Origin: JASGIT01 sp047601665
Lineage (GTDB): Bacteria; Pseudomonadota; Gammaproteobacteria; Burkholderiales; Burkholderiaceae_C
Reading direction: 5' to 3'
Length of the DNA: 64,000 nt
Assembly: GCA_047601665.1 (NCBI GenBank)
Contig: JASGIT010000001.1
Location: 2,232,001 to 2,296,000 of the forward strand
The stretch's first letter is position 1, and each line of letters starts with the position of its first letter. The position numbers and the translations under genes were made by a program. This document shows, one piece after another, positions 15,815 to 29,089 of this stretch. The notes beneath the pieces were generated by a model. It was not told the DNA's origin. It did no database searches and was given only the letters and a program-made list of their open reading frames with translations.

Positions 15815-17210
15815 AACCGGCATCCAACCCGGCACCGCCTGGAGCGATTTCCTCGCCAACGCGCGCGCGCGCGCCGCCGAGCCGCAGCCGCTGGAGTCGC
15901 GCGGCACGCTCACGCGCCTCACGGGCCTGGTGCTCGAAGCCTCGGGCCTGCGCGTGCCCGTGGGTTCGCAGTGCAACGTGCGGATGCCGGGCCAGGAGCC
16001 GGTGCTGGCGGAGGTGGTGGGCTTCTCGGAAGGGCGCGCGTTCTTGATGCCGGCGGGCGACATCCACGGCCTGTCGAGCGGCGCGAGCGTCACGCCCGCC
16101 GAACCCTATGTGCCCGCGCCCCGCCTGGGCGACACGCATGTTCCGTCCGTGGCCGCGGGCGCGCTGCGCCTGCCGCTGGGCGACGGGCTGCTGGGCCGCG
16201 TGGTCGACGCGCAGGGCGTGCCGCTGGACCACGGCGGCCCGGTGCTGAACGTGTCGCCCGAACCCATGGACCGCAGCCCCATCAACGCCATGGAGCGCAG
16301 CCCCGTGCGCGAGCCGCTCGATACCGGCGTGCGCGCCATCAACGCGCTGCTCACCGTGGGGCGCGGCCAGCGCCTGGGCCTGTTCGCCGGCTCCGGCGTG
16401 GGCAAGAGCGTGCTGCTGGGCATGATGGCGCGCTACACCCAGGCCGACGTGATCGTGGTCGGCCTGATCGGCGAACGCGGCCGCGAGGTCAAGGAATTCG
16501 TCGAAGACATCCTGGGCACGGAAGACCGGGGCCGCGCCGTGGTGGTGGCCGCGCCGGCCGATGCGCCGCCGCTGCTGCGGATGCAGGGCGCGGCCTACGC
16601 CACGGCGGTGGCCGAATACTTCCGCGACCAGGGCAAGCACGTGCTGCTGCTCATGGATTCGCTCACGCGCTACGCCATGGCGCAGCGCGAGATCGCCCTG
16701 GCCATCGGCGAGCCGCCCGCCACCAAGGGCTACCCACCGTCGTGCTTCGCCAAGCTGCCCGCGCTGGTCGAGCGCAGCGGCAACGGGCTGAACGGCGTGG
16801 GCTCCATCACCGCGTTCTACACCGTGCTGTCCGAGGGCGACGACCAGCAGGACCCGATCGCCGACGCCGCGCGCGCCATCCTGGACGGGCACATCGTGCT
16901 TTCGCGCGCGCTGGCCGAGTCGGGGCACTTCCCGGCCATCGACATCGAGCAGTCCGCCTCGCGCGTGATGCACAACGTGGTCTCGCGCGAGCACTTCGAC
17001 CTCGCGCGCCAGTTCCGCGCCGTCTACTCGCGCTACCAGAAGGGGCGCGACCTGGTGCAGGTGGGCGCGTACATGAGTGGCTCCGACCCGCAGCTCGACG
17101 AGGCCATCCGCCTGCAGCCCGCGATGTCGGGCTTCCTGCAGCAGGACATGTTCGAGGCCGCGCCGTTCGAGGCGAGCCTGGAAGGCATGGCCGCCGTGAT
17201 GACTTTGTAG
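15804..17210 (+). CDS. fliI: Flagellum-specific ATP synthase (export ATPase)
   Basis: FliI of 468 residues, the F1-beta-like hexameric ATPase of the type III export apparatus. Walker A is GLFAGSGVGKSVLLGMM (about residues 192-208). Walker B is VLLLMDSLTRYAMAQREIAL, with the substrate-related AIGEPPATKGYPPSCFAKLP after it. The N-terminal domain differs from F1, as expected. It ends DMFEAAPFEASLEGMAAVMT. The start overlaps fliH, consistent with coupled synthesis of the FliH-FliI complex. Confidence 0.97.
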   Translation: MTAETGIQPGTAWSDFLANARARAAEPQPLESRGTLTRLTGLVLEASGLRVPVGSQCNVRMPGQEPVLAEVVGFSEGRAFLMPAGDIHGLSSGASVTPAEPYVPAPRLGDTHVPSVAAGALRLPLGDGLLGRVVDAQGVPLDHGGPVLNVSPEPMDRSPINAMERSPVREPLDTGVRAINALLTVGRGQRLGLFAGSGVGKSVLLGMMARYTQADVIVVGLIGERGREVKEFVEDILGTEDRGRAVVVAAPADAPPLLRMQGAAYATAVAEYFRDQGKHVLLLMDSLTRYAMAQREIALAIGEPPATKGYPPSCFAKLPALVERSGNGLNGVGSITAFYTVLSEGDDQQDPIADAARAILDGHIVLSRALAESGHFPAIDIEQSASRVMHNVVSREHFDLARQFRAVYSRYQKGRDLVQVGAYMSGSDPQLDEAIRLQPAMSGFLQQDMFEAAPFEASLEGMAAVMTL

Positions 17211-17231
17211 TGCATCACACGCTCTAACGCT

Positions 17232-17690
17232 ATGTCCTCGCTCAACGCCCTGAAAGTCGCCGTGCAGGTGGCCGAGCGCCGCCGCGACGCGGCCCGGCAG
17301 GCGTTGCGCGAGGCGCAGCGCATCCAGCAGGCCGGGAAGGCGCAGCTCGACCAGCTGACCGGCTACGCCCACGAAACCCGCCACCGCTGGGGCCTGCGCG
17401 CCGACACCATCGTGCAGCCCGAGGTCATGTACCACCACTACCAGTTCATGGGCAAGCTGGAGCACGCTATTCAACTGCAAACCACCGTGGCGGGCGAGCA
17501 GGCCCAGCGCGTGGACAAGGCGCGCGCCGTGCTGGTGGCCGCCGAACTGCGGCTGGCGAGCCTGCAGAAAGTGGTGGAACGGATGCAGCGTGAACTGGCC
17601 GCCATGCAGACGCGCCGCGAGCAGAAGCAGACCGATGAATTCGCGGCGCAGCGCAGCGCCGCCCGAAGAACCTACCGCCCTGGAGAATAG
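17232..17690 (+). CDS. fliJ: Flagellar export chaperone-like stalk protein
   Basis: FliJ of 152 residues, a two-helix antiparallel coiled coil that resembles F1 gamma and links FliI to the gate protein FlhA. The sequence is almost wholly helical and charged: VAERRRDAARQALREAQRIQ in the first arm and RLASLQKVVERMQRELAAMQ in the second. It is as long as typical FliJ. The ribosome site is weak, so translation probably relies on the fliI ribosome stream 21 bases upstream. fliK follows immediately. Confidence 0.9.
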   Translation: MSSLNALKVAVQVAERRRDAARQALREAQRIQQAGKAQLDQLTGYAHETRHRWGLRADTIVQPEVMYHHYQFMGKLEHAIQLQTTVAGEQAQRVDKARAVLVAAELRLASLQKVVERMQRELAAMQTRREQKQTDEFAAQRSAARRTYRPGE

Positions 17691-17692
17691 AT

Positions 17693-19174
17693 ATGGAATC
17701 CGCACGCCTTCCCGAATCGCATGGCGCCCATGCCGCCCGTGGCGGCCACCGCGCCGCCCACGGCGGCAAGGCGGCCGCCTCCGTCGGTGATGCGGCGCAG
17801 CAGCCGCAGGACGCTTTTTCGGCGTTGCTCTCCCTGCTGGGCGGCGGCGACGACGCGCTGGACGCCACCGATGCATTGGCCTTCGGCGATGGCGGCGATG
17901 CGCAGGCGCCCGCCGGGTTGGCGCTGCTGGCGCAGGATGCCGCCACGGGTGCTGCGCCGGGCCACGCCGGCCATGCGGCGGCAGCGGGGCAGGCGGGCAA
18001 CCCGGCGTCGGCCGAAGCTGCTGCCGCAGCGGCGGCTGGTTTGCTGGGGCTGCTGCCCGGGCACCAGGGCGCCGCCGTGGCGCCCACGCAGGCGCTGGGC
18101 GCGGGCAGCCTGGGCGTGCCCGCCGGCACGGCGGAGGGGCTGCTGGCCGGCGCCAGCGCCAGCAAGGGCGGCGTTGGCGGGTTGGGGGGCACGGGCGGCA
18201 TGTGGGGTTCCTGGGGCGTGCAGGGCGCGGCGGTGCAAGGCAGTCTGGTGGCCCAGACTGCGGCGCAGGACGGGGCCGCGGAAGCCGCGCAGTTGCAGGG
18301 CCTGGCGCAGCCCGGTGAGAAAGCGGCTCCCGCCAAGAACACCAAAGGCGCGGGGCTGCACCCGGCCGCCACGGCAGCTACGGCCACAGACACATCCGTC
18401 ATGGCAAAGGGCCTGGACAAGAAACAGGCCGTGGACTTGCAAACCGCCGCCACGGCATCCACCACGGGCGCGGCCGCCAGCGCGGTGCCGCGCGACACCA
18501 CCGCCGCCGCTTCCGGTGCCGCGCACCGGCTGGCCGATGGCGACCTGGCGGCGCAGGCCGCACTGGCCGCACCGGGCCTGCAAGCCCTGGCGGAGGCATT
18601 GGGCGAACCGCGCCGCGCGGGCCGTGCCGAATCCAGCCAGGAAGGCACCCCGTCCGTGCACGGCGTCGCCGCCACGGGCGAGTCCGCCGCCGACCTGGCG
18701 CAGGCCGTGCCCGATGGCGCGGGCGTGGCCGCCGACGCCTCGCAAATGCAGGGCGGCGGCGATGACCAGCTGGCGCAGCAGGTGGCCTTCTGGGTCAACC
18801 AGAAGACGCAGAACGCCGAGCTCACGCTGGACCGGGACGGCCAGCCCGTGCAGGTGCACGTGTCCTTGTCGGGCAACGAGGCGCACGTCACCTTCCGCAG
18901 CGACCAGGTGCAGACCGTGGCCGCGCTCCAGTCGGGCGCCGCGCAGCTGCGCGATGCGCTCGCGCAGCAAGGGCTGGTGCTGGCGGGTGTTCAGGTGGGC
19001 AGCGCGGGGGCCGACGGCAAGGGCGGCGGCCATCCGCAGGGGGACTCCGCCGGACGCCAGGGCGCGCGGCAGGGCCGGGCGCTGGTGGGCGTGCAGGGCG
19101 TTGAGGGCGCGGTGGCGCAGGCCGCGAAGGCCAGTGGCACGTCGGGGGCGAGCGCGCTGGACGTGTTCGTCTGA
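17693..19174 (+). CDS. fliK: Flagellar hook-length control protein
   Basis: FliK of 493 residues, the secreted ruler that switches export from hook to filament substrates. Residues 1 to about 345 are low complexity, rich in Ala, Gly, Gln and Asp, as expected for the ruler part. The conserved switch domain is about 350-440, with ELTLDRDGQPVQVHVSLSGN and ALQSGAAQLRDALAQQGLVL. It starts two bases after the fliJ stop, with CTGGAG upstream. The N-terminal two thirds cannot be aligned by eye and is probably strain-variable. Confidence 0.92.
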   Translation: MESARLPESHGAHAARGGHRAAHGGKAAASVGDAAQQPQDAFSALLSLLGGGDDALDATDALAFGDGGDAQAPAGLALLAQDAATGAAPGHAGHAAAAGQAGNPASAEAAAAAAAGLLGLLPGHQGAAVAPTQALGAGSLGVPAGTAEGLLAGASASKGGVGGLGGTGGMWGSWGVQGAAVQGSLVAQTAAQDGAAEAAQLQGLAQPGEKAAPAKNTKGAGLHPAATAATATDTSVMAKGLDKKQAVDLQTAATASTTGAAASAVPRDTTAAASGAAHRLADGDLAAQAALAAPGLQALAEALGEPRRAGRAESSQEGTPSVHGVAATGESAADLAQAVPDGAGVAADASQMQGGGDDQLAQQVAFWVNQKTQNAELTLDRDGQPVQVHVSLSGNEAHVTFRSDQVQTVAALQSGAAQLRDALAQQGLVLAGVQVGSAGADGKGGGHPQGDSAGRQGARQGRALVGVQGVEGAVAQAAKASGTSGASALDVFV

Positions 19175-19296
19175 CCCGCTGGAAAGCCACCGATTCCACC
19201 GCTTATTCTGGCTATCATCGCGCGGCCTTTTCCCAATAATGGACGCCATGCAGACCTCCCCGAGGCGCACCTTTTGTACCGCAAGGAAGAACCAAC

Positions 19297-19854
19297 GTGG
19301 CCACCAAGAATGAACCCGCCAAGGCGCAGGCGTCCGGCAAGAAGAAGATCGTGATCATCGCCGTCGTGGCCCTGGTCGCGATCGTGGGAGGCGCCGCCGC
19401 ACTGCTCATGATGCGGCACGGCGGCGACGAAGAAGGCGCCGCGCCGCAGAAGGCCGCCAAGGTGGCGCCCACCTTCCTGAGCCTGGAGAACATGGTGGTC
19501 AACCTGGCCGATCCCGGCGGCGACCGTTTCATCCAGCTGGGCGTCACGCTCGAACTGGCCGACGCCAAGGCGCTGGAAGAGGTCAAGCAGTACCTGCCCG
19601 CCATCCGCAGCGGCATTCTGCTGCTGCTGTCGCAGCGCAGTTCGCAGGAACTGATGACGCGCGAGGGCAAGGACAAGCTGGCCGACGATATCCTGCGCGA
19701 AGTGTCGCGCCCGCTGGGCTACAAGGTGCCCAAGAAGCGCAAGCCCGCCTCCGCCGAGGCGGCGCAGGACGAGGATTCCGGCGACGAGACCCCCGCGCCC
19801 AAGAGCCTGAACCCGGTGCGCAAGGTGCTGTTCTCCAGCTTCATCATCCAGTGA
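19297..19854 (+). CDS. fliL: Flagellar basal body-associated protein
   Basis: FliL of 185 residues, a single-span inner-membrane protein around the stator units. A Lys-rich cytoplasmic start is followed by one transmembrane helix (about 18-38: IVIIAVVALVAIVGGAAALL). The periplasmic domain shows FLSLENMVVNLADPGGDRFI, and its conserved end is VRKVLFSSFIIQ. The GTG start at 19297 has AAGGAAGA seven bases upstream. The 122-base gap after fliK is the largest in this long operon and could hold an internal promoter; none is obvious. Confidence 0.94.
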   Translation: MATKNEPAKAQASGKKKIVIIAVVALVAIVGGAAALLMMRHGGDEEGAAPQKAAKVAPTFLSLENMVVNLADPGGDRFIQLGVTLELADAKALEEVKQYLPAIRSGILLLLSQRSSQELMTREGKDKLADDILREVSRPLGYKVPKKRKPASAEAAQDEDSGDETPAPKSLNPVRKVLFSSFIIQ

Positions 19855-19879
19855 CCCGCGCAACACGAAGGAGCAAGCC

Positions 19880-20884
19880 ATGAGCGATGCATTTCTGTCG
19901 CAGGAAGAAGTCGATGCCCTGCTGGAGGGCGTGACGGGCGAAAGCCAGAAATCCGTGGTCGACGAGGTCGAACAGGGGCTGGTGCGCAACTACGACATTT
20001 CGAGCCAGGAGCGCATCGTGCGCGGGCGAATGCCCACGATGGAAATCGTGAACGAGCGCTTCGCCCGCAACTTCCGCGTCGGCCTGTTCAACTTCATCCG
20101 CCGCAACCCCGAGGTGTCGGTGGGCACGGTGTCGGTGCAGCGCTACAGCGCGTTCCTGCGCCAGCTGGTGGTGCCCACCAACTTCAACATCGTCGCCATC
20201 CGCCCGCTGCGCGGCAGCGGCCTGGTGGTGTGCGACCCGTCGCTGGTGTTCGGCATCATCGACACGCTGTACGGCGGCGTGGGCAAGTTCCACACCCGCA
20301 TCGAGGGGCGCGACTTCTCGCCCACCGAGCAGCGCGTGATCAAGCGCCTGGTGGACGTGATCGCCGAGGAATACAAGAAAGCCTGGCACGGCATCTACCC
20401 GCTCGAGCTGGCCTACCAGCGCTCGGAGATGCAGCCGCAGTTCGCCACCATCGCCACGCCGAGCGAGATCGTCGTGTCCACGGCGTTCCAGCTGGAGATC
20501 GGCGACCTGTCGGGCTCCATCCACATCTGTATGCCCTACTCGACGATGGAGCCGATCCGCGACATCTTGTATTCGAGCACGCAGGGCGATTCCATCGAGG
20601 TGGACAAGCGCTGGGTGAACGTGCTGTCGCGCGAGATCCAGGCCGCCGACGTGACCCTGGTGGCCGAACTGGCCAAGGCCAACGCCACGGTGGAGCAGCT
20701 GCTGGCCATGAAGCCGGGCGACTTCATCGAACTCGACCGCGAGCCGCGCATCCGCGCCACCATCAGCGGGGTGCCCATTTTTGAGTGCCAGTACGGCACC
20801 CACAACGCCAAATACGCCATCCGCATCGAGGAGTGCCTGCGCACGCCCGATCTGAACTGGCAGGGAGAAAAGCATGGCAACTGA
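19880..20884 (+). CDS. fliM: Flagellar motor switch protein, CheY-P receptor
   Basis: FliM of 334 residues, the central C-ring protein. Its N-terminus AFLSQEEVDALLEGV is the conserved CheY-P-binding segment, matching the CheY encoded at 37576. The middle domain has ERIVRGRMPTMEIVNERFAR, and the C-terminal SpoA domain contains KPGDFIELDREPRIRATISG. Family-typical length. AAGGAG precedes the ATG. It overlaps fliN by 11 bases. Confidence 0.98.
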   Translation: MSDAFLSQEEVDALLEGVTGESQKSVVDEVEQGLVRNYDISSQERIVRGRMPTMEIVNERFARNFRVGLFNFIRRNPEVSVGTVSVQRYSAFLRQLVVPTNFNIVAIRPLRGSGLVVCDPSLVFGIIDTLYGGVGKFHTRIEGRDFSPTEQRVIKRLVDVIAEEYKKAWHGIYPLELAYQRSEMQPQFATIATPSEIVVSTAFQLEIGDLSGSIHICMPYSTMEPIRDILYSSTQGDSIEVDKRWVNVLSREIQAADVTLVAELAKANATVEQLLAMKPGDFIELDREPRIRATISGVPIFECQYGTHNAKYAIRIEECLRTPDLNWQGEKHGN

Positions 20885-21314
20885 AGACAACAAAGACGGT
20901 GACGATCCGTTTGCCGGTTGGGCCGAAGCGCTCGAAGAGCAAAAGGGCACCGAGGGCTCGGCGGGCGACGCCGAGCAGGGCGGGCCGCTGTCGGGCGGCA
21001 CGCCGCCGCCGCGCAGTTTCGGGCACCACCAGGGCGGCGACGTGCCGGTGCACGACATCAACATGGTGCTGGACATTCCGGTGCAGCTGTCGGTGGAACT
21101 GGGCCGCACCAAGGTGCCGATCAAGTACATCCTGCAGCTGGCGCAGGGCTCCGTCGTGGAACTCGACGCGCTCGCGGGCGAGCCCATGGACGTGCTGGTC
21201 AACGGCTACCTGATCGCGCAGGGCGAGGTGGTGGTGGTGAACGACAAGTTCGGCATCCGCCTGACCGACGTGGTCACCCCGTCCGAGCGTTTGCGCCGCG
21301 TCAGCCGTGGATAA
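20874..21314 (+). CDS. fliN: Flagellar motor switch protein
   Basis: FliN of 146 residues. The SpoA domain occupies about 65-140: INMVLDIPVQLSVELGRTKV, ILQLAQGSVVELDALAGEPM, VLVNGYLIAQGEVVVVNDKF. FliN tetramers form the base of the C ring and hold FliH near the gate. The first 60 residues are acidic and Gly-rich, an extension common in betaproteobacteria. GGGAG lies before the start, inside fliM; the 3' end overlaps fliO by eight bases. Confidence 0.97.
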   Translation: MATEDNKDGDDPFAGWAEALEEQKGTEGSAGDAEQGGPLSGGTPPPRSFGHHQGGDVPVHDINMVLDIPVQLSVELGRTKVPIKYILQLAQGSVVELDALAGEPMDVLVNGYLIAQGEVVVVNDKFGIRLTDVVTPSERLRRVSRG

Positions 21315-21669
21315 CCTGCACATGACCCAGACCCTGGTGGTCGCGGTGCTCTTCGTGGGCGCCCTGGCCTGCCTGCCCTGGCTGCTGCGCCGCCTGCGGC
21401 AGCGCACGGGGGGCGCGGGCGGCGTGGGGTCGGCGTCGCGCGTGCTCTCGCAGGTGGCCGTGGGGCCGCAGCAGCGCGTGGTGACCGTGGAAGTCAACGT
21501 GGACGGCCAGCGCACGGTGCTGGTGCTGGGCGTGACGGCGCAGCAGGTGTCCTGCCTGCACGTGATGCCGGGGGCCGTGCCCGCGCCGCAGTCCTCCGTG
21601 GCGGCGGGCGGCCGCGCCGAACCCTCGTTCAGCGCAGAAATGGTCCGGGTGCAAGATGAGGCACGCTAA
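21307..21669 (+). CDS. fliO: Flagellar biosynthetic protein, gate assembly factor
   Basis: FliO of 120 residues, a small membrane protein that helps assemble the FliP ring. It has one N-terminal transmembrane helix (about 6-24: TQTLVVAVLFVGALACLPWL), a basic stretch, then a compact domain with VAVGPQQRVVTVEVNVDGQR. The GTG start at 21307 is favoured by the overlap with fliN; ATG at 21322 is the alternative. The 3' end overlaps fliP by 14 bases. FliO is weakly conserved, so position is part of the evidence. Confidence 0.88.
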   Translation: MDNLHMTQTLVVAVLFVGALACLPWLLRRLRQRTGGAGGVGSASRVLSQVAVGPQQRVVTVEVNVDGQRTVLVLGVTAQQVSCLHVMPGAVPAPQSSVAAGGRAEPSFSAEMVRVQDEAR

Positions 21670-22414
21670 GTTCATCGCCGCTCTGGCGCTGGCCATGCTC
21701 TCGGGCGCGGCGCTGGCACAAGGCCAGGGCGGCGGCGCGAACGCGGCGCTGCCCCTGGTCATCGGCCAGGGCGGCGGCGGCACCAGCTATTCGGTGCCCA
21801 TCCAGACGCTGCTGTTCTTCACCGCGCTGTCCTTCCTGCCCGCCGTGCTGCTGATGATGACGGGCTTCACGCGCATCGTGATCGTGCTGTCGCTGCTGCG
21901 GCAGGCGCTGGGCACGCAGTCCGCGCCGCCCAACCAGGTCATCGTCGGGCTGTCGCTGTTCCTCACGCTGTTCGTGATGGGGCCGACGCTCGACCGCGTG
22001 TACCAGGACGCCTACGTGCCCTACAGCACCAACGCGCTCAGCTTCGAGCAGGCGCTGCCCAAGGCCGAGGCGCCCATGCGCGCCTTCATGCTCAAGCAGA
22101 CGCGCCAGTCGGACTTCGCGCTGTTCGCGCGCCTGGCCAAGCTGGACAAGGACGTCACCGCCGAGAACGCCCCCATGCGCGTGCTGGTGCCCGCCTTCGT
22201 CACCAGCGAGCTGAAGACCGCGTTCCAGATCGGCTTCATGATCTTCATTCCGTTCCTGGTCATCGACATGGTGGTGTCCAGCGTGCTCATGTCGCTGGGC
22301 ATGATGATGCTGTCGCCCGTGCTCGTGGCGCTGCCGTTCAAGCTCATGCTGTTCGTGCTGGCCGATGGCTGGAACCTGCTGATCGGCTCCCTGGCCGCCA
22401 GCTTCGCCACCTGA
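21656..22414 (+). CDS. fliP: Flagellar export gate protein
   Basis: FliP of 252 residues, core of the export gate (five FliP with FliQ and FliR). It has a cleavable signal peptide (about 1-21, AALALAMLSGAALAQG), unusual for a polytopic inner-membrane protein but characteristic of FliP. Signature stretches are MMTGFTRIVIVLSLLRQALG and MMMLSPVLVALPFKLMLFVL. Length is standard. The start lies inside the end of fliO. Confidence 0.98.
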   Translation: MRHAKFIAALALAMLSGAALAQGQGGGANAALPLVIGQGGGGTSYSVPIQTLLFFTALSFLPAVLLMMTGFTRIVIVLSLLRQALGTQSAPPNQVIVGLSLFLTLFVMGPTLDRVYQDAYVPYSTNALSFEQALPKAEAPMRAFMLKQTRQSDFALFARLAKLDKDVTAENAPMRVLVPAFVTSELKTAFQIGFMIFIPFLVIDMVVSSVLMSLGMMMLSPVLVALPFKLMLFVLADGWNLLIGSLAASFAT

Positions 22415-22424
22415 AAGGACGGCC

Positions 22425-22694
22425 ATGACCCCGCAATCCGTGCTCACCATCGGCGGCGACGCGCTGGCGCTGCTGCTCTGGGTGTCCATGCCCATCCTGG
22501 GCGTGGTGATGGCCGTGGGCCTGCTGGTCAGCATCTTCCAGGCCGTCACGCAGATCCACGAGGCCACGCTGGCCTTCGTGCCCAAGCTGGTGGCGGCGGT
22601 GGTGGTGTTCGCCCTGGCCGGGCCGTGGATGCTGACCACGCTGGTGGACTACATCCGCCGCATGATCGAGTCGATACCCACCGCGATGGGCTGA
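22425..22694 (+). CDS. fliQ: Flagellar export gate protein
   Basis: FliQ of 89 residues, with two transmembrane hairpin helices that close the export gate. It shows the family residues GVVMAVGLLVSIFQAVTQIH, then ATLAFVPKLVAAVVVFALAG, and ends YIRRMIESIPTAMG. AAGGA precedes the ATG, 10 bases after fliP. Confidence 0.98.
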   Translation: MTPQSVLTIGGDALALLLWVSMPILGVVMAVGLLVSIFQAVTQIHEATLAFVPKLVAAVVVFALAGPWMLTTLVDYIRRMIESIPTAMG

Positions 22695-22715
22695 CGGCAC
22701 CTCCGCCGTGTTGTT

Positions 22716-23480
22716 GTGCTGACGTTTTCCGAAGCCCAGATCATGGCCTGGCTGTCGCCGGTGCTGTGGCCCTTCCTGCGCGTGCTGGCGCTGTTCTCGG
22801 TGGTGCCGGTGTTCTCGCAGCGCTCCATTCCGCTGCGCGCGCGCATCGGCCTGGCCTTTTTCGTGGCGCTGTGCGCGCAGGCCATGCTCACGGGCCAGCC
22901 CGTCATCGACCTCAATGGCCGCGAGGCGCTGGGCGTGGCCGCGCAGCAGGTGGCCGTGGGCATGGCGATCGGCTTCGCGGTGCGCTTCGTGTTCGCGGCG
23001 GTGGAACTGGGCGGCGAACTCATCGGCCTGCAGATGGGGCTGAACTTCGCCTCGTTCTTCGACCCGGCCAGCGGCGGGCAGATCAGCGCGGTGGGGCGGT
23101 TCTACAGCAACCTGTCGCTGCTGCTGTTCGTGGTCATCAACGGCCACCTGGTGGTGCTGATGGCGGTGGTGAAGAGCTTCGAGCGCTTTCCGACCGACGG
23201 CCACTTCCTGCAATCGCTGGCGCAGATGCGGCTGTACGAACTGGGCACGGCCCTGTTCGCCAGCGCGTTCTGGATCGCGCTGCCGCTGATCGCGCTGCTC
23301 ACCTTCGTCAACCTGGTCATGGGCTTCATCTCGCGCATCGCGCCGCAGATGAACATCTTTGCCGTGGGCTTTCCGGTCACCCTCACCGTGGGCCTGGCCG
23401 GCATCGCGGCCACGCTGCCCATGCTGGAGCAGCCGCTGCTGAACCTGTTGCAGCAGGCCATCGACATATTTCAAAAATGA
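22716..23480 (+). CDS. fliR: Flagellar export gate protein
   Basis: FliR of 254 residues, one copy per gate, with several transmembrane helices (VLALFSVVPVFSQRSIPLRA, GMAIGFAVRFVFAAVELGGE, MGFISRIAPQMNIFAVGFPV). The start is GTG at 22716 with no clear ribosome site; an in-frame ATG nine codons in is the alternative, but FliR usually has residues before that point. The TGA stop at 23478 lies inside a dispersed element, so the last residues (FQK) come from it. No flhB follows; the next gene is convergent. Confidence 0.95.
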   Translation: MLTFSEAQIMAWLSPVLWPFLRVLALFSVVPVFSQRSIPLRARIGLAFFVALCAQAMLTGQPVIDLNGREALGVAAQQVAVGMAIGFAVRFVFAAVELGGELIGLQMGLNFASFFDPASGGQISAVGRFYSNLSLLLFVVINGHLVVLMAVVKSFERFPTDGHFLQSLAQMRLYELGTALFASAFWIALPLIALLTFVNLVMGFISRIAPQMNIFAVGFPVTLTVGLAGIAATLPMLEQPLLNLLQQAIDIFQK

Positions 23481-23526
23481 TAGCTGCCAGCGCTTGCTGG
23501 ATAAGCGTTGGAGCCATTTTTGATGC
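23469..23526. repeat. Dispersed element, copy 3, carrying the fliR stop
   Basis: Begins tttcaaaaatgatagctgcc, continues agcgcttgctgg-ataagcgttgg and ends catttttgatgct. It occupies the whole gap between the convergent fliR and chpA genes. The imperfect palindrome agcgcttgc / ataagcgtt could fold as a hairpin between the two 3' ends and serve as a two-way terminator. Confidence 0.75.
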
Positions 23527-29085
<5,559 letters not shown>

Positions 29086-29089
29086 GGCG